Below, one piece after another: positions 17,363 to 26,065 of a stretch of 64,000 bases of DNA. The notes beneath the pieces are model-generated. The model searched no databases, had not been told where the DNA came from, and saw only the letters and a list, made by a program, of their open reading frames with translations. Each line of letters begins with the position of its first letter. Position 1 is the stretch's first letter. A program made the translations under genes and the position numbers. The DNA comes from Luteococcus peritonei. GTDB taxonomy: Bacteria; Actinomycetota; Actinomycetes; Propionibacteriales; Propionibacteriaceae. The stretch lies in contig NZ_BAAAIX010000013.1 in the NCBI RefSeq assembly GCF_039526385.1, positions 124,001 through 188,000 of the forward strand, read 5' to 3'.

Positions 17363-18388
17363 ATGGGAGCACCGATTGCGGAGCAGATCGTCGAGCTCGA
17401 CCGCCCGGTTCGCTGGGGGATCGCCGGACCGGGGCGGATGGCGGCCAGTTTCGCCGACGACTTCGCCCATGTCGACGGGGCCGTTGCCCATGCAGTCGGC
17501 TCGCGCAGCGCCGAACGCGCCGCCCAGTTCGCCGAGCGCCACGGCCTGGCCGCCTCCTTCGGGAGCTATCGCGAGCTGTGCGCCGACCCGGAGGTGGACG
17601 TGGTCTACGTCGCCACGCCGCACCCGCAGCACAAGGCGATCGCGCTGGAGGCCATCGCCAACGGCAAGGCCGTGCTGGTGGAGAAGGCCTTCGCGGCCAC
17701 CCTGGGCGGGGCCCGGGCCGTGGTCGACGCCGCCCGCGACAAGCGGGTCTTCGCCATGGAGGCGATGTGGACCCGCTTCCAGCCCACGGTGCGCAAGCTG
17801 CACGAGATCATTGACGAGGGCCAGTTGGGCCGGGTGATCTCGCTGCAGGGCGACTTCACCGCCCACCGCACCTTCGATCCCGAGGACCGGCTGTTCAACA
17901 AGGACCTGGGTGGCGGGGCGCTGATGGACCTGGGCGTCTACGTGCTGGCCTTCGCGCAGGACCTGCTGGGCAGCCCCAAGGACCTGGTGGCCCGCGGCAC
18001 CCTGCTGGAGAACGGCGTCGACGCCCAGACCTCCCTGCTGCTCGACTACCCGGAGGGGGCACAGGCCACGCTGAGCTGCTCGCTGCGTGGTGCGGGGCCC
18101 AGCCGGATGGTGGTGATGGGCGAGCAGGGCTGGGTGGAGGTGGAGTCCCCCTTCCACAACTCCTCGCGCCTGATGGTCCACCGCAAGGGCGCGGTGCCGC
18201 AGGTGCACCACCTGCCGCCGGTTGGACGGGGCTACAGCCACGAGATCGCCGAGGTGAACTCCTGCTTGCGCGCTGGGCGAACCGAGAGCGCGCTCATGCC
18301 GCTGGATGGCACCCTTGTGGTGCAGGGCCTGCTGGAGGAAGCGCTGGGCCAGTTGGGCATCGAATACCGAGACGACGACCTGTCCTAG
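17363..18388 (+). CDS. Gfo/Idh/MocA-family NAD(P)-dependent oxidoreductase
   Basis: The product is 341 residues. The N-terminal Rossmann domain shows WGIAGPGRMAASFADDF and the VYVATPHPQHKAIALEAIANGKAVLVEKAF stretch (shown here in part of the family pattern), which contains the EK(P)-type catalytic lysine motif EKAF. The C-terminal half is the substrate domain with GGGALMDLGVY. These enzymes oxidise sugars, inositols or related cyclic alcohols, and some are trans-dihydrodiol dehydrogenase-like. The ATG at 17363 is used rather than the TTG two codons upstream. It is probably cotranscribed with the small acetyltransferase gene 19 bp downstream. The substrate is unknown. Confidence 0.87.
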   Translation: MGAPIAEQIVELDRPVRWGIAGPGRMAASFADDFAHVDGAVAHAVGSRSAERAAQFAERHGLAASFGSYRELCADPEVDVVYVATPHPQHKAIALEAIANGKAVLVEKAFAATLGGARAVVDAARDKRVFAMEAMWTRFQPTVRKLHEIIDEGQLGRVISLQGDFTAHRTFDPEDRLFNKDLGGGALMDLGVYVLAFAQDLLGSPKDLVARGTLLENGVDAQTSLLLDYPEGAQATLSCSLRGAGPSRMVVMGEQGWVEVESPFHNSSRLMVHRKGAVPQVHHLPPVGRGYSHEIAEVNSCLRAGRTESALMPLDGTLVVQGLLEEALGQLGIEYRDDDLS

Positions 18389-18407
18389 GTCGTCAGGAGA
18401 GGACGGC

Positions 18408-18686
18408 ATGGATCTCATCGTCACCCACAACTCCGAGAAGAACCGCTACGACGGAACCATCGAGGGCAAGCTGGCCGGTTTCATCGACTACGTCCCGAAG
18501 GGCGACGTGGTGGAGCTGCCCCACACCGAGGTGATGAGCGAGTACGAGGGACAGGGCATCGGCAGCCAGCTGGTGCGCAAGACCCTCGACCACCTGCGGG
18601 CCATCGACAAGAAGGTCGAGCCGAGCTGCCCCTTCGTGGACGGCTGGATCGACAAGCACGAGGACTACCAGGACCTGCGCGCCTGA
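18408..18686 (+). CDS. Small GNAT-like N-acetyltransferase (YidJ type)
   Basis: The protein is only 92 residues and matches the short GNAT-like family typified by human NATD1 and bacterial YidJ. The motifs are FIDYVPKGDVVELPHTEV and the acetyl-CoA-binding segment YEGQGIGSQLVRKTLDH, ending with SCPFVDGWIDKH. Members of this group lack the full GNAT fold and their substrates are mostly unknown. A strong AGGAGAGG site precedes the ATG. The gene follows the Gfo/Idh/MocA gene closely and is closed by a 13-bp hairpin, so the two likely form a short operon. Confidence 0.88.
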   Translation: MDLIVTHNSEKNRYDGTIEGKLAGFIDYVPKGDVVELPHTEVMSEYEGQGIGSQLVRKTLDHLRAIDKKVEPSCPFVDGWIDKHEDYQDLRA

Positions 18687-18702
18687 GCGGCGTCACGGGC
18701 CG

Positions 18703-18732
18703 GCCGGGCGGGGGAGCGATCCCCCGCCCGGC
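18703..18732 (+). terminator. Terminator with GCGA tetraloop
   Basis: A 13-bp perfect stem (GCCGGGCGGGGGA) is closed by a GCGA loop 16 bp after the acetyltransferase gene. Its core is the reverse complement of the palindrome inside ileS. Confidence 0.75.
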
Positions 18733-18902
18733 GTGCGTCCGGACGCAGGTCGGCACTGATGGCAGGCTCGAGCAGTGCCCCCAGTGGGGCTCGCGCCCGG
18801 ACGCGCGGGCGTCCGAGGGATGCAACAGCGCGGGTGCGCGCCGGTGCGCTTGTAGAGTTTGGCGAGGCGCCCGGAGCGGGTGGCCGCGAACCGGGAGGTC
18901 TG

Positions 18903-20168
18903 ATGGGACGAATCGTCCAGAAGTTCGGTGGCTCGTCGGTTGCCGATGCCGCCTCGATCAAGCGTGTGGCGCGACGCATCCTCAACGCCAAGCTGGCCGG
19001 CAACGACGTCGTCGTGGTGATCTCCGCCATGGGTGACACCACCGACGAGCTGATGGACCTGGCCATGCAGGTCAGCCCGCAGCCCAAGCCGCGCGAGCTG
19101 GACATGCTGCTGACCACCGGCGAGCGGCAGAGCGCCGCCCTGCTGGCGATGGCGCTGTCCGACCTGGGTGCCGAGGCCCGTAGCTACACCGGCTCGCAGG
19201 CCGGCGTGCTGACCACGCCCACCCACGGCAATGCCCGCATCATCGACATCACGCCCGGCCGCATCGAGAGTGCGCTGGCCGCCGGCAACATCGTCATCGT
19301 GGCGGGCTTCCAGGGCGTCTCGCAGGACACCAAGGACATCACCACTCTCGGCCGTGGAGCCTCCGACACCACCGCCGTGGCGCTGGCCGCCGCGCTGGGT
19401 GCCGACTACTGCGAGATCTACTCCGACGTGGACGGCGTCTTCACCGCCGACCCGCGGATCGTCCCCGGCGCCCGCCGGATCCCCGAGATCAGCTACGAGG
19501 AGATGCTGGAGATGGCCGCCAACGGCGCCAAGATCCTGCACCTGCGCTGCGTGGAGTACGCACGCCGCGAGAACGTCCCCGTCCATGTCCGTTCGTCCTT
19601 CTCTGACAAGCCCGGTACCTGGGTGAAGGACCAGCCCGAAGGAAGCACCGTGGAAGAAGCAATGATCACCGGCGTCACGCAGGACCGCGGCGAGGCGAAG
19701 ATCACCGTTGTCGGCGTACCGGACCGTCCCGGCGAGGCCGCCGAGATCTTCGACACCATCGCCCGCGCGGACATCAATATCGACATGATCGTGCAGAACG
19801 TCTCGCAGGTCTCCAGCGGCCGCACCGACATCTCCTTCACCCTGCCGATGAGCGACGGGCGCAAGGCCATCGAGGTGCTCAACATGAACAAGGACAAGAT
19901 CCAGTTCGACGAGCTGCTCTACGACGACCAGATCGGCAAGGTCTCCATCGTCGGCGTCGGGATGCGCTCGCACCCGGGCGTCACTGCCAAGTTCTTCCGC
20001 GCCCTGGCCGAGGCCGGGATCAACCTGGACATGATCAGCACCTCGGAGATCCGCATCTCCGTCGTGGTGGACTCCGAGCAGGTGGACGAGGCGGTCCGCG
20101 CCGCCCACACCGCCTTCGGCCTGGATGCCGAGGGAGAGGCCGTGGTCTATGCCGGCACCGGCCGGTGA
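18903..20168 (+). CDS. lysC: Aspartate kinase (alpha subunit frame)
   Basis: This 421-residue aspartokinase phosphorylates L-aspartate, the first step to lysine, threonine, methionine and diaminopimelate. The kinase domain begins with IVQKFGGSS and includes TTGERQSAALLAMAL and GRGASDTTAVALAAAL. Two ACT domains follow from about residue 265 and bind lysine or threonine for feedback control. The ATG has GGGAGG upstream. As in corynebacterial lysC, an internal start at codon 250 can make a separate beta subunit. The usual neighbour asd is absent; murJ follows with a GTGA overlap, which links precursor supply to wall synthesis. Confidence 0.96.
   Translation: MGRIVQKFGGSSVADAASIKRVARRILNAKLAGNDVVVVISAMGDTTDELMDLAMQVSPQPKPRELDMLLTTGERQSAALLAMALSDLGAEARSYTGSQAGVLTTPTHGNARIIDITPGRIESALAAGNIVIVAGFQGVSQDTKDITTLGRGASDTTAVALAAALGADYCEIYSDVDGVFTADPRIVPGARRIPEISYEEMLEMAANGAKILHLRCVEYARRENVPVHVRSSFSDKPGTWVKDQPEGSTVEEAMITGVTQDRGEAKITVVGVPDRPGEAAEIFDTIARADINIDMIVQNVSQVSSGRTDISFTLPMSDGRKAIEVLNMNKDKIQFDELLYDDQIGKVSIVGVGMRSHPGVTAKFFRALAEAGINLDMISTSEIRISVVVDSEQVDEAVRAAHTAFGLDAEGEAVVYAGTGR
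19650..20168 (+). CDS. Internal start for aspartate kinase beta subunit
   Basis: A GTG at codon 250 of lysC is preceded by GAAGGAAG (19638-19645) and would give a 172-residue protein opening MEEAMITGVTQDRGEAK. This matches the known beta-subunit start of Corynebacterium aspartokinase (MEEAVLTGV). The product is the ACT-domain regulatory subunit of an alpha2-beta2 enzyme. Confidence 0.7.
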   Translation: MEEAMITGVTQDRGEAKITVVGVPDRPGEAAEIFDTIARADINIDMIVQNVSQVSSGRTDISFTLPMSDGRKAIEVLNMNKDKIQFDELLYDDQIGKVSIVGVGMRSHPGVTAKFFRALAEAGINLDMISTSEIRISVVVDSEQVDEAVRAAHTAFGLDAEGEAVVYAGTGR

Positions 20169-21991
20169 CCGACCGCCACGACGACCGGCCTCGGCGCCCT
20201 CTGGACGAGGACGCCGAGGCCACCGTCGTGCTGGGGGCGCGCGGTGTCGATCCCGACGCACCGCTCCCGGCGCCGGCACCCGACGAGACGGTGGTGGCCC
20301 CGCAGCGGCAGGCCACCGCAACCGCCACCGAGCTCCCTGAGCCCGACCCACTGGGCGACGGTTCCGCCCAGGCGGTGACCGAGGCACCGGCAAGGGCCGC
20401 CGCCCCCACTGGGCAAGGCCCTTCCCTGGGGCGGGCGAGCGCCATCATGGCCGCCGGCACCCTGGTGAGCCGCGTGCTGGGCCTGGTGCGCCAGTTCCTG
20501 CTGGCCGGCGTGGTGGCGGCCAGCGCGGTCTCCGACGCCTTCAACGTCGCCAACACGCTGCCCAACTACCTCTTCCAGCTGCTCAACGCCGGCGTGCTGA
20601 ACGCCGTGCTGATCCCGCAGATCACCAAGGCCATGAAGCGCCACGACGGGGGACAGGACTTCGTCAACCGGCTGATCACCGCCGCCATCGGCTCCATCCT
20701 GGCGCTCACCTTGGTGGGCCTGGCGCTGGCCCCATGGTTGGTGGACCTCACCTCGGGCGAGAAGGTGCCGCTGCACCTGGCCACCGCCTTCGCCTACATC
20801 TGCCTGCCGCAGATCCTCTTCTACGGCCTCTACGCGGTGCTGGGCAATGTGCTCAACGCCCGCAACCAGTTCGCCGCCTTCATGTGGGCGCCCGCGCTGA
20901 GCAATGTGGTGCAGATCGCCGGTCTGGCCACCTTCCTGGCGCTGTGGGGTCAGCAGACCGACCCGTCGGTCTGGAGCCCGGCCATGATCTGGACCCTGGC
21001 CGGCAGCATGAGCCTCGGCATCCTGCTGCAGGCCCTGGTGCTGGTGGTCCCGCTGTGGCGTGGCGGCTTCCGCTACCGTCCCCGCTTCGGTCTGCGTGGA
21101 CACGGCTTCGGCGAGGCCTCGCGGATGCTGGGCTGGACGCTGACCGCCATCGTGATCGCCCAGCTCGGCGGCCTGTTCACGCAGTGGGTGCTCACCGAGG
21201 CCAGCCGCGGCGCCTTCACCGCCTACGGCTACGCGATGATCATCTTCATGCTGCCCCACGGCCTGATCACCGTGAGCATCCTCACCGCCCTGTTCCCGCA
21301 GATGAGCCGCACCTGGCAGGACAGCGACGTGGCGGGACTGCGTCGCCTGGTGAACCGCGGCCTGCGCACCCCCGCGGTGGCGATCATCCCGGCCAGCGCC
21401 GCCATGGTTGCCATGGCCCGGCCGCTGGTGGACGTGATGCTGCGGCTGCCCGACGACGACGCCCGCCAGGTGGCCGAGGCCCTGCAGATCATGGCCGTCG
21501 GCACCCTCGGCTTCGGCCTGAGCACACTGCAGCAGCGCTACTCCTTCGCCCGGGAGGAGGGGCGGCAGAACCTCGCCTACCAGGCCTTCCTGACCGCCCT
21601 GCAGGTCAGCTTCGCGCTGGCCGCCCTGCTGGTGCTGCCGCACCGCTTCGCGCTGGCCACCGTCGCACTCGGCCTGGTGGTGGGCAACTGGGCCGTCTCC
21701 CTGGTCTTCATCGCCGTGGCCCGACGCCAGCTCGACGGCCTGGGTCTGGCCGGCGTGGCCCGGCTGTGGACCCGGCTGCTGATCGCCTCCGTGCTGGCCG
21801 CCGGAACGGCCTGGCTGGTGGTCTACGGCATGACCGGCTTCGGCGCATCCTGGCTGCTCTCGGCCATCACCTGCGTGCTGGCGGGGCTGGCCTTCGGTCT
21901 GGTCTTCCTGGCCGTCTCGCGCATCCTGCACCTGCGTGAGGTGGACGAGCTGCTCGCCCCGGTGCTGCGACGCCTGCACCTGGCGCGCTGA
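20165..21991 (+). CDS. murJ: Lipid II flippase MurJ
   Basis: This 608-residue membrane protein belongs to the MurJ/MviN branch of the MOP superfamily, which moves lipid II across the membrane for peptidoglycan synthesis. About 14 transmembrane helices begin near residue 95. Recognisable parts are the first helices, with GTLVSRVLGLVRQFLLAG, and the TLPNYLFQLLNAGVLNAVLIP stretch (cited in part). The first 90 residues are a Pro/Ala/Asp-rich soluble extension, common in actinobacterial MurJ. The GTG start overlaps the lysC stop (GTGA). A bidirectional hairpin lies 60 bp after the stop codon. Confidence 0.95.
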   Translation: MTDRHDDRPRRPLDEDAEATVVLGARGVDPDAPLPAPAPDETVVAPQRQATATATELPEPDPLGDGSAQAVTEAPARAAAPTGQGPSLGRASAIMAAGTLVSRVLGLVRQFLLAGVVAASAVSDAFNVANTLPNYLFQLLNAGVLNAVLIPQITKAMKRHDGGQDFVNRLITAAIGSILALTLVGLALAPWLVDLTSGEKVPLHLATAFAYICLPQILFYGLYAVLGNVLNARNQFAAFMWAPALSNVVQIAGLATFLALWGQQTDPSVWSPAMIWTLAGSMSLGILLQALVLVVPLWRGGFRYRPRFGLRGHGFGEASRMLGWTLTAIVIAQLGGLFTQWVLTEASRGAFTAYGYAMIIFMLPHGLITVSILTALFPQMSRTWQDSDVAGLRRLVNRGLRTPAVAIIPASAAMVAMARPLVDVMLRLPDDDARQVAEALQIMAVGTLGFGLSTLQQRYSFAREEGRQNLAYQAFLTALQVSFALAALLVLPHRFALATVALGLVVGNWAVSLVFIAVARRQLDGLGLAGVARLWTRLLIASVLAAGTAWLVVYGMTGFGASWLLSAITCVLAGLAFGLVFLAVSRILHLREVDELLAPVLRRLHLAR

Positions 21992-22045
21992 CCACCGCTT
22001 CGCGCGCACCGGCCCCATGACGCTGGCGGCCGTGTGATCGGACAG

Positions 22046-22184
22046 CAAAAAGGCCCCGGCCAAGAGCCGGGGCCTTCTTGTTGGTGCGAGTCACGCTCGG
22101 GGGTTCGTGACTCGCGATGCAGGACCAACGCTCGGGGGGTCATTGGTCCGGTTGTGTCGGCCGCGCTCGGGGGTTCGCGACCTG
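22046..22184 (-). ncRNA. 6C-type small RNA with three C-rich hairpin loops
   Basis: Read on the minus strand, three consecutive hairpins each carry a 10-nt loop of nearly identical sequence (AACCCCCGAG, ACCCCCCGAG, AACCCCCGAG). Their stems differ in sequence but keep pairing: 22159-22182, 22122-22149 and 22086-22115, the last a perfect 10 bp. An intrinsic terminator with T5 follows (22050-22076). A promoter TTGCCA-N17-TATTGT lies just upstream. This matches the actinobacterial 6C RNA (B11 in mycobacteria), whose C-rich loops pair with G-rich mRNA sites. Family members usually show two C-rich hairpins; three are seen here. Confidence 0.85.
22050..22076 (-). terminator. Intrinsic terminator of the 6C RNA (also serves murJ)
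   Basis: An 11-bp perfect stem (AAGGCCCCGGC) with a 5-nt loop is followed on the minus strand by TTTTTGC. On the plus strand it lies 58 bp after murJ and can end that transcript too. Confidence 0.85.
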
Positions 22185-22190
22185 TTGACA

Positions 22191-22219
22191 ACAATATGCG
22201 GCATGTCAGACTTTGGCAA
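22191..22219 (-). promoter_or_regulatory. Promoter of the 6C RNA
   Basis: On the minus strand TTGCCA (22219-22214) and TATTGT (22196-22191) are separated by 17 bp and predict a start near 22184, immediately before the first C-rich hairpin. Confidence 0.65.
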
Positions 22220-22302
22220 CGCGAGAAGGGGTCCTGAGCGGTCCTTTTCACTTGTTCAATTTTAAGTCCTGACAAAAGTGAATACATGACTGAACAAGAC
22301 GA

Positions 22303-22342
22303 CGAGAGGGCTTGTGGTTCTCGTGAACCACAAGCCCTCTCG
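22303..22342 (-). terminator. 18-bp hairpin after tRNA-Pro
   Basis: A perfect 18-bp stem with a TCGT loop begins 6 bp beyond the 3' end of tRNA-Pro. A separate 8-bp inverted repeat (CTTGTTCA at 22251-22258, TGAACAAG at 22291-22298) lies just beyond it. Confidence 0.7.
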
Positions 22343-22346
22343 ACTG

Positions 22347-22424
<78 letters not shown>

Positions 22425-22493
22425 GTCCTGCGTTGGCCCCTTGGGCCGTGGACTACTGTATCCCACCAAGCCCGTCGAGCACCAACTGGGTGC

Positions 22494-23399
22494 TCAGCCG
22501 GCCACGAGCGTGAGCAGCGTCGCCTCGGGGCGGCAGGCCACCCGGTAGGGGGCGAAGGGGGAGGAGCCCAGACCGGCCGAGACGTGCATCCAGCTGGTGT
22601 GCAGCTCCCCGCCGGACGTGGCCGCGGTGTGCGAACTGAGCCCCTTCACGCGGGGGGTGTCCAGGTCGCAGTTGGTCACCAGGGCACCCTTGAAGGGCAC
22701 GCAGACCTGACCGCCATGGGTGTGACCGGCGAAGATCATGTCCATCCGGTCCGCGGCGAAGGCGTCCAGCAGGCGCAAGTAGGGCGCATGCGTGACCGCG
22801 ACGTTCAGGTCAACTTCCTCCACCGGAGGCCCGGACACCAGCGAGTAGTCATCCTTCCTGAGATGGGCGTCGTCGGTGCCGCGGAAGGCGATGCGTCGCC
22901 CGGCCACCTCCAGCTCGGCGCGGTGGTGGTTCAGGTCCGCCCAGCCACGCGAGGTCATGGCGCTGCGCAGGTCGTCATAGGGCAGCGGCCGCTCGGTGTG
23001 CTCCTCCACCTTCGAGGGCCCGGCCAGGTACTTCGCCGGATTCTTGAAGGCGGGCATGGTGTAGTCGTTCGAACCGAAGACGAAGACCCCCGGCGCGTCG
23101 AGCAGGGAGCCCCAGGCCTCCAGCAGCGGTTCGAGGGCGTCGGGTGAGCAGAAGTTGTCGCCGGTGTTCACCACCAGGTCGGGCTCCAGCTGCGCCAAGC
23201 GCGAGACCCACTCCAGCTTGCGCCGTTGGCGCGGCAGCAGGTGGATGTCACTGATGTGGAGCACCGTGATCGGCGCCTGCCCGGCGGGCAGCACCGGCAC
23301 GTCGACGCGTCGCAGGGTGAACTGCTGCGCCTCCCACAGCCCGTAGCCCAGACCGGTGGCCCCCACGGCGGCCGTGCCGCCCAGCACCTTGCCGATCAC
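22494..23399 (-). CDS. Membrane-anchored metallophosphoesterase
   Basis: This 301-residue calcineurin-like phosphoesterase has an N-terminal hydrophobic stretch (about 1-22) and the metal-site motifs HISDIHL (residues 48-54), VNTGDNF, GSNDYTM (the GNH-box variant), VTHAP and GHTHGGQ. Members act as two-metal phosphodiesterases or phosphatases; a homologue sits at the same place next to the class A PBP gene in mycobacteria (Rv3683 beside Rv3682). Its ATG overlaps the PBP stop codon by 4 bp on the minus strand, so the two are coupled. A role in cell-envelope metabolism is inferred from that context only. Confidence 0.9.
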   Translation of the reverse strand: MIGKVLGGTAAVGATGLGYGLWEAQQFTLRRVDVPVLPAGQAPITVLHISDIHLLPRQRRKLEWVSRLAQLEPDLVVNTGDNFCSPDALEPLLEAWGSLLDAPGVFVFGSNDYTMPAFKNPAKYLAGPSKVEEHTERPLPYDDLRSAMTSRGWADLNHHRAELEVAGRRIAFRGTDDAHLRKDDYSLVSGPPVEEVDLNVAVTHAPYLRLLDAFAADRMDMIFAGHTHGGQVCVPFKGALVTNCDLDTPRVKGLSSHTAATSGGELHTSWMHVSAGLGSSPFAPYRVACRPEATLLTLVAG

Positions 23400-25906
23400 G
23401 GCGTCTTCTTGCTGCTGGCGGTGGCGCTCGGCTTGGGCTGCGCGGTGGTCTTCGTCGCGGTCGGCTTCGGGGACGCCTTGGTGGTGGTCTTGGTCGCGGT
23501 CGGCTTGGTGCTCGAGCGCGTGGCGGTGGCGCGGGGCTGGCTGGTGGCCGTCCGGGTGCGGGTGGCCGTCGGCTTCGGCGCAGGACGCGGGCCCATCGAG
23601 GTCACGAAGTAGATCGGATCACCGGTGCGGCGACGCCCCGAGGTGGGGTAGTAGTAGAGCATCGTGCCGGCCGGGGCCGAGTTGTACTCCTGGGTGTACT
23701 GCACCGAGAAGCCGGCGGCCTGCAGCGCGGCCTCGCGGTCCTTCCAGGTCATGCCACTGGTGTCCGGGATCTCCTGGTACTTGCCCTGGATGGCCTCCTG
23801 GGAGGGGGAGTGGAACTGGGTGCGCGGCAGGTCGGCGACACCGGCGCGCATGGCCCGACGCCAGATCTTGCCGGCGTCACGGCCGCCGGAGCCGCTCAGT
23901 TGGCACCCGCCGTAGGCGACACACTCGGTGCCGTGCGAGAAGCGGCCCGTGATGGAGCGGCGCTTCTTGCCCTTGTACTGCGGGGCCTGCTTGTCGGCAG
24001 CGATCATCGCGATGCCGGCCAGCTCCGGGGTGTAGCCGGCCAGCCAGACGGCCTCGGCGCTGTCGATGGTGCCGGTCTTGGCAGCCTGGTCGCGGCCGTC
24101 GCCCAGGTTGGCCGGGTTGGCGGTGCCGCCGGGGCCGATGGTCTTCTGCAGCAGCAGGCTGACGGTGTCGGCCACATAGGGCTCCATCACCTTCTTGCAG
24201 TCGGCAGAGGGGACGGCCACCTTCTTGCCCGCCTTGTTCGTCACCGACTCGACGATGATCGGGTTGCAGTGCACGCCACGGTTGGCGAAGGTGGCGTAGG
24301 CCTCCGCCATGGACAGCGGGGTCACCTCCACGGCACCCAGGGTGTAGGAGATGATGTTGTCGTAGTAGGGCGAGTCCTTGATCAGATCCTTGCCATCGGC
24401 GCGCTTCACGCCCGCTGCCTGCGACATCTTGACCACATTGCACAGCCCGGCATCGCGCTCCAGCTGGACGAAGTAGGTGTTGATGGACTTCATGGTGGCC
24501 TGGGTCATGTTGAAGTGGCCGGCACCGGTGGAGTTCTTCGGCTTGTAGTCGCCAGCGGTGAAGGGACCCTTGCAGGAGCGGAAGGTCTGGCCCTTGAACT
24601 GCATGGTCTGGGGCGAGTTGTAGGAGCGGCTGATCGAGATGCCGTTGGCGATCGCGGCGGCGATGGTGAAGGTCTTGAAGGTGGAGCCGGCCTGGTAGCC
24701 CTCGGCACCACCCAGACCTGCATCGACCGAGTAGTTGTACCAGGTCTGGCCCTTGCCATTGCCCAGCTTGGGCCGGTTCTGCGCCATGGCGACGATCAGG
24801 CCGGACTTGGGCTGGATCATCACCGAGGTGGAGATGAAGGGGTCGGTGGGGGCGATCCGGCCCGCGACGGCCGCCTCGGCCGCCGTCTGCGCCTTCGGGT
24901 TGATGAGCGTGCGGATGGTCAGGCCACCGCGCTGCAGGGTGTTCAGCCGCTCCTGACGGGTCTTGCCCAGCACCTTGAACTGGTCGCTGGTCATCACGTT
25001 CTTCACGTAGAGGCAGAGGGTGGGGAACTGCGAGTCCACGCAGTCGTTCTTGGGCTGCTGCACCAGCTTGGCGTCGAAGCCGGTCTTCTTGGCGGCATCG
25101 GCCTGGGCCTTGGTGATCAGCTTCAGCTCCAGCATCCGGTTCAGCACCACGTTGCGACGCTGGATCGCGGTGTTGGGATTGTGGATCGGGTCGGTGGCCA
25201 CCGGGTTCTGCACCAGGCCCGCCAGCATGGCGGCCTGCGGCAGGGTCAGCTTGGCCGCCGAGGTGTTGAAGTAACGGTGGGCCGCGGCCTCCACGCCGTA
25301 GGCGCCCGCACCGTAGTAGGCGATGTTCAGGTAGCGCTCCAGGATCTGGTCCTTGCTGAGCTTCTTCTCCACGGCCACCGCATAACGCAGCTCGCGCACC
25401 TTGCGGGCCAGGGTCTGCTCCTGCGCCTTGAGCACGCCCTCCTCGTCGTTGGCCACGTTGGCGGCCTCGATCTGCACCTGCTTGACGTACTGCTGGGTCA
25501 GCGTCGAGCCGCCCTGGGTGGAGCCACTGGCGCTGCGCAGGGCGGCGCGCGCGGTGCCACGGAAGTCGATCGCGCCGTGCTCGTAGAAGCGGCTGTCCTC
25601 GATGGCCGTCTGGGCGGTGCGCATCAGGGGAGAGATCTGCTTCAGCGGCACGTAGACGCGGTTCTCGGCGTAGAACTCGGTCAGCACCGAGCCGTCGGCC
25701 ATCAGCACGCGGGAACGCTCCGACTGCGGCCCGATGGCCAGCTCGGCGGGCAGTGACTCCAGCGAGTTGGCACTGGACTTGACCAGGGAACCCCCGACGG
25801 CGGCGAAGGGGAGCAGCAGTCCGGCGACCAGCAGTCCGCAGACGACGCTGAGGGCGGCAAACAGGCCCAGATGGTAGGCATTGCTGCCCGACGTGCGTGG
25901 AGTCAT
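23396..25906 (-). CDS. Class A penicillin-binding protein (glycosyltransferase/transpeptidase, PASTA)
   Basis: This 836-residue bifunctional PBP polymerises and crosslinks peptidoglycan outside the membrane. One transmembrane helix lies at about 12-36. The GT51 domain shows EDSRFYEHGAIDFRG (catalytic Glu at 103) and QGGSTLTQQYVKQ. The transpeptidase domain shows GSTFKTF (active Ser near 408), SIN in KSINTYF, and KTGT near 609. One PASTA-like domain lies around 690-755, followed by a Thr/Lys/Pro-rich tail. It is the counterpart of mycobacterial PonA2. The start is taken at 25906 before PRTSGSN; upstream in-frame codons lie close to the whiB regulatory region. Confidence 0.93.
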   Translation of the reverse strand: MTPRTSGSNAYHLGLFAALSVVCGLLVAGLLLPFAAVGGSLVKSSANSLESLPAELAIGPQSERSRVLMADGSVLTEFYAENRVYVPLKQISPLMRTAQTAIEDSRFYEHGAIDFRGTARAALRSASGSTQGGSTLTQQYVKQVQIEAANVANDEEGVLKAQEQTLARKVRELRYAVAVEKKLSKDQILERYLNIAYYGAGAYGVEAAAHRYFNTSAAKLTLPQAAMLAGLVQNPVATDPIHNPNTAIQRRNVVLNRMLELKLITKAQADAAKKTGFDAKLVQQPKNDCVDSQFPTLCLYVKNVMTSDQFKVLGKTRQERLNTLQRGGLTIRTLINPKAQTAAEAAVAGRIAPTDPFISTSVMIQPKSGLIVAMAQNRPKLGNGKGQTWYNYSVDAGLGGAEGYQAGSTFKTFTIAAAIANGISISRSYNSPQTMQFKGQTFRSCKGPFTAGDYKPKNSTGAGHFNMTQATMKSINTYFVQLERDAGLCNVVKMSQAAGVKRADGKDLIKDSPYYDNIISYTLGAVEVTPLSMAEAYATFANRGVHCNPIIVESVTNKAGKKVAVPSADCKKVMEPYVADTVSLLLQKTIGPGGTANPANLGDGRDQAAKTGTIDSAEAVWLAGYTPELAGIAMIAADKQAPQYKGKKRRSITGRFSHGTECVAYGGCQLSGSGGRDAGKIWRRAMRAGVADLPRTQFHSPSQEAIQGKYQEIPDTSGMTWKDREAALQAAGFSVQYTQEYNSAPAGTMLYYYPTSGRRRTGDPIYFVTSMGPRPAPKPTATRTRTATSQPRATATRSSTKPTATKTTTKASPKPTATKTTAQPKPSATASSKKTP

Positions 25907-26011
25907 GGTTCCCAGACTACGTGAGGAACGTTCAGGCACTGGTTCGGCGCGGCGGGCACTCTGACCCATTGCAGAGTGACGTGCCAACAGCTACGGTCAG
26001 TGAAAGACAGC

Positions 26012-26039
26012 CTGACAACCGTTTTTGCCACGTTGTCAG
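26012..26039 (+). promoter_or_regulatory. Inverted repeat between PBP and whiB
   Basis: CTGACAAC and GTTGTCAG are perfect 8-bp arms 12 bp apart. The flanking AGACA and TGTCT extend the dyad with small bulges. It lies in the 159-bp divergent intergenic region, 27 bp before the whiB start, and could be an operator for either gene. Confidence 0.5.
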
Positions 26040-26065
26040 ATGTCTCGAGGTAGGAAGGGCAGACG

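Noticed and set aside
22086..22182. CRISPR array suggested by three regularly spaced CTCGGGGG repeats
   Set aside because: The repeated part is a 10-nt loop, the spacing units form hairpins, and promoter and terminator frame them as a single RNA, so a 6C-type RNA explains them better.
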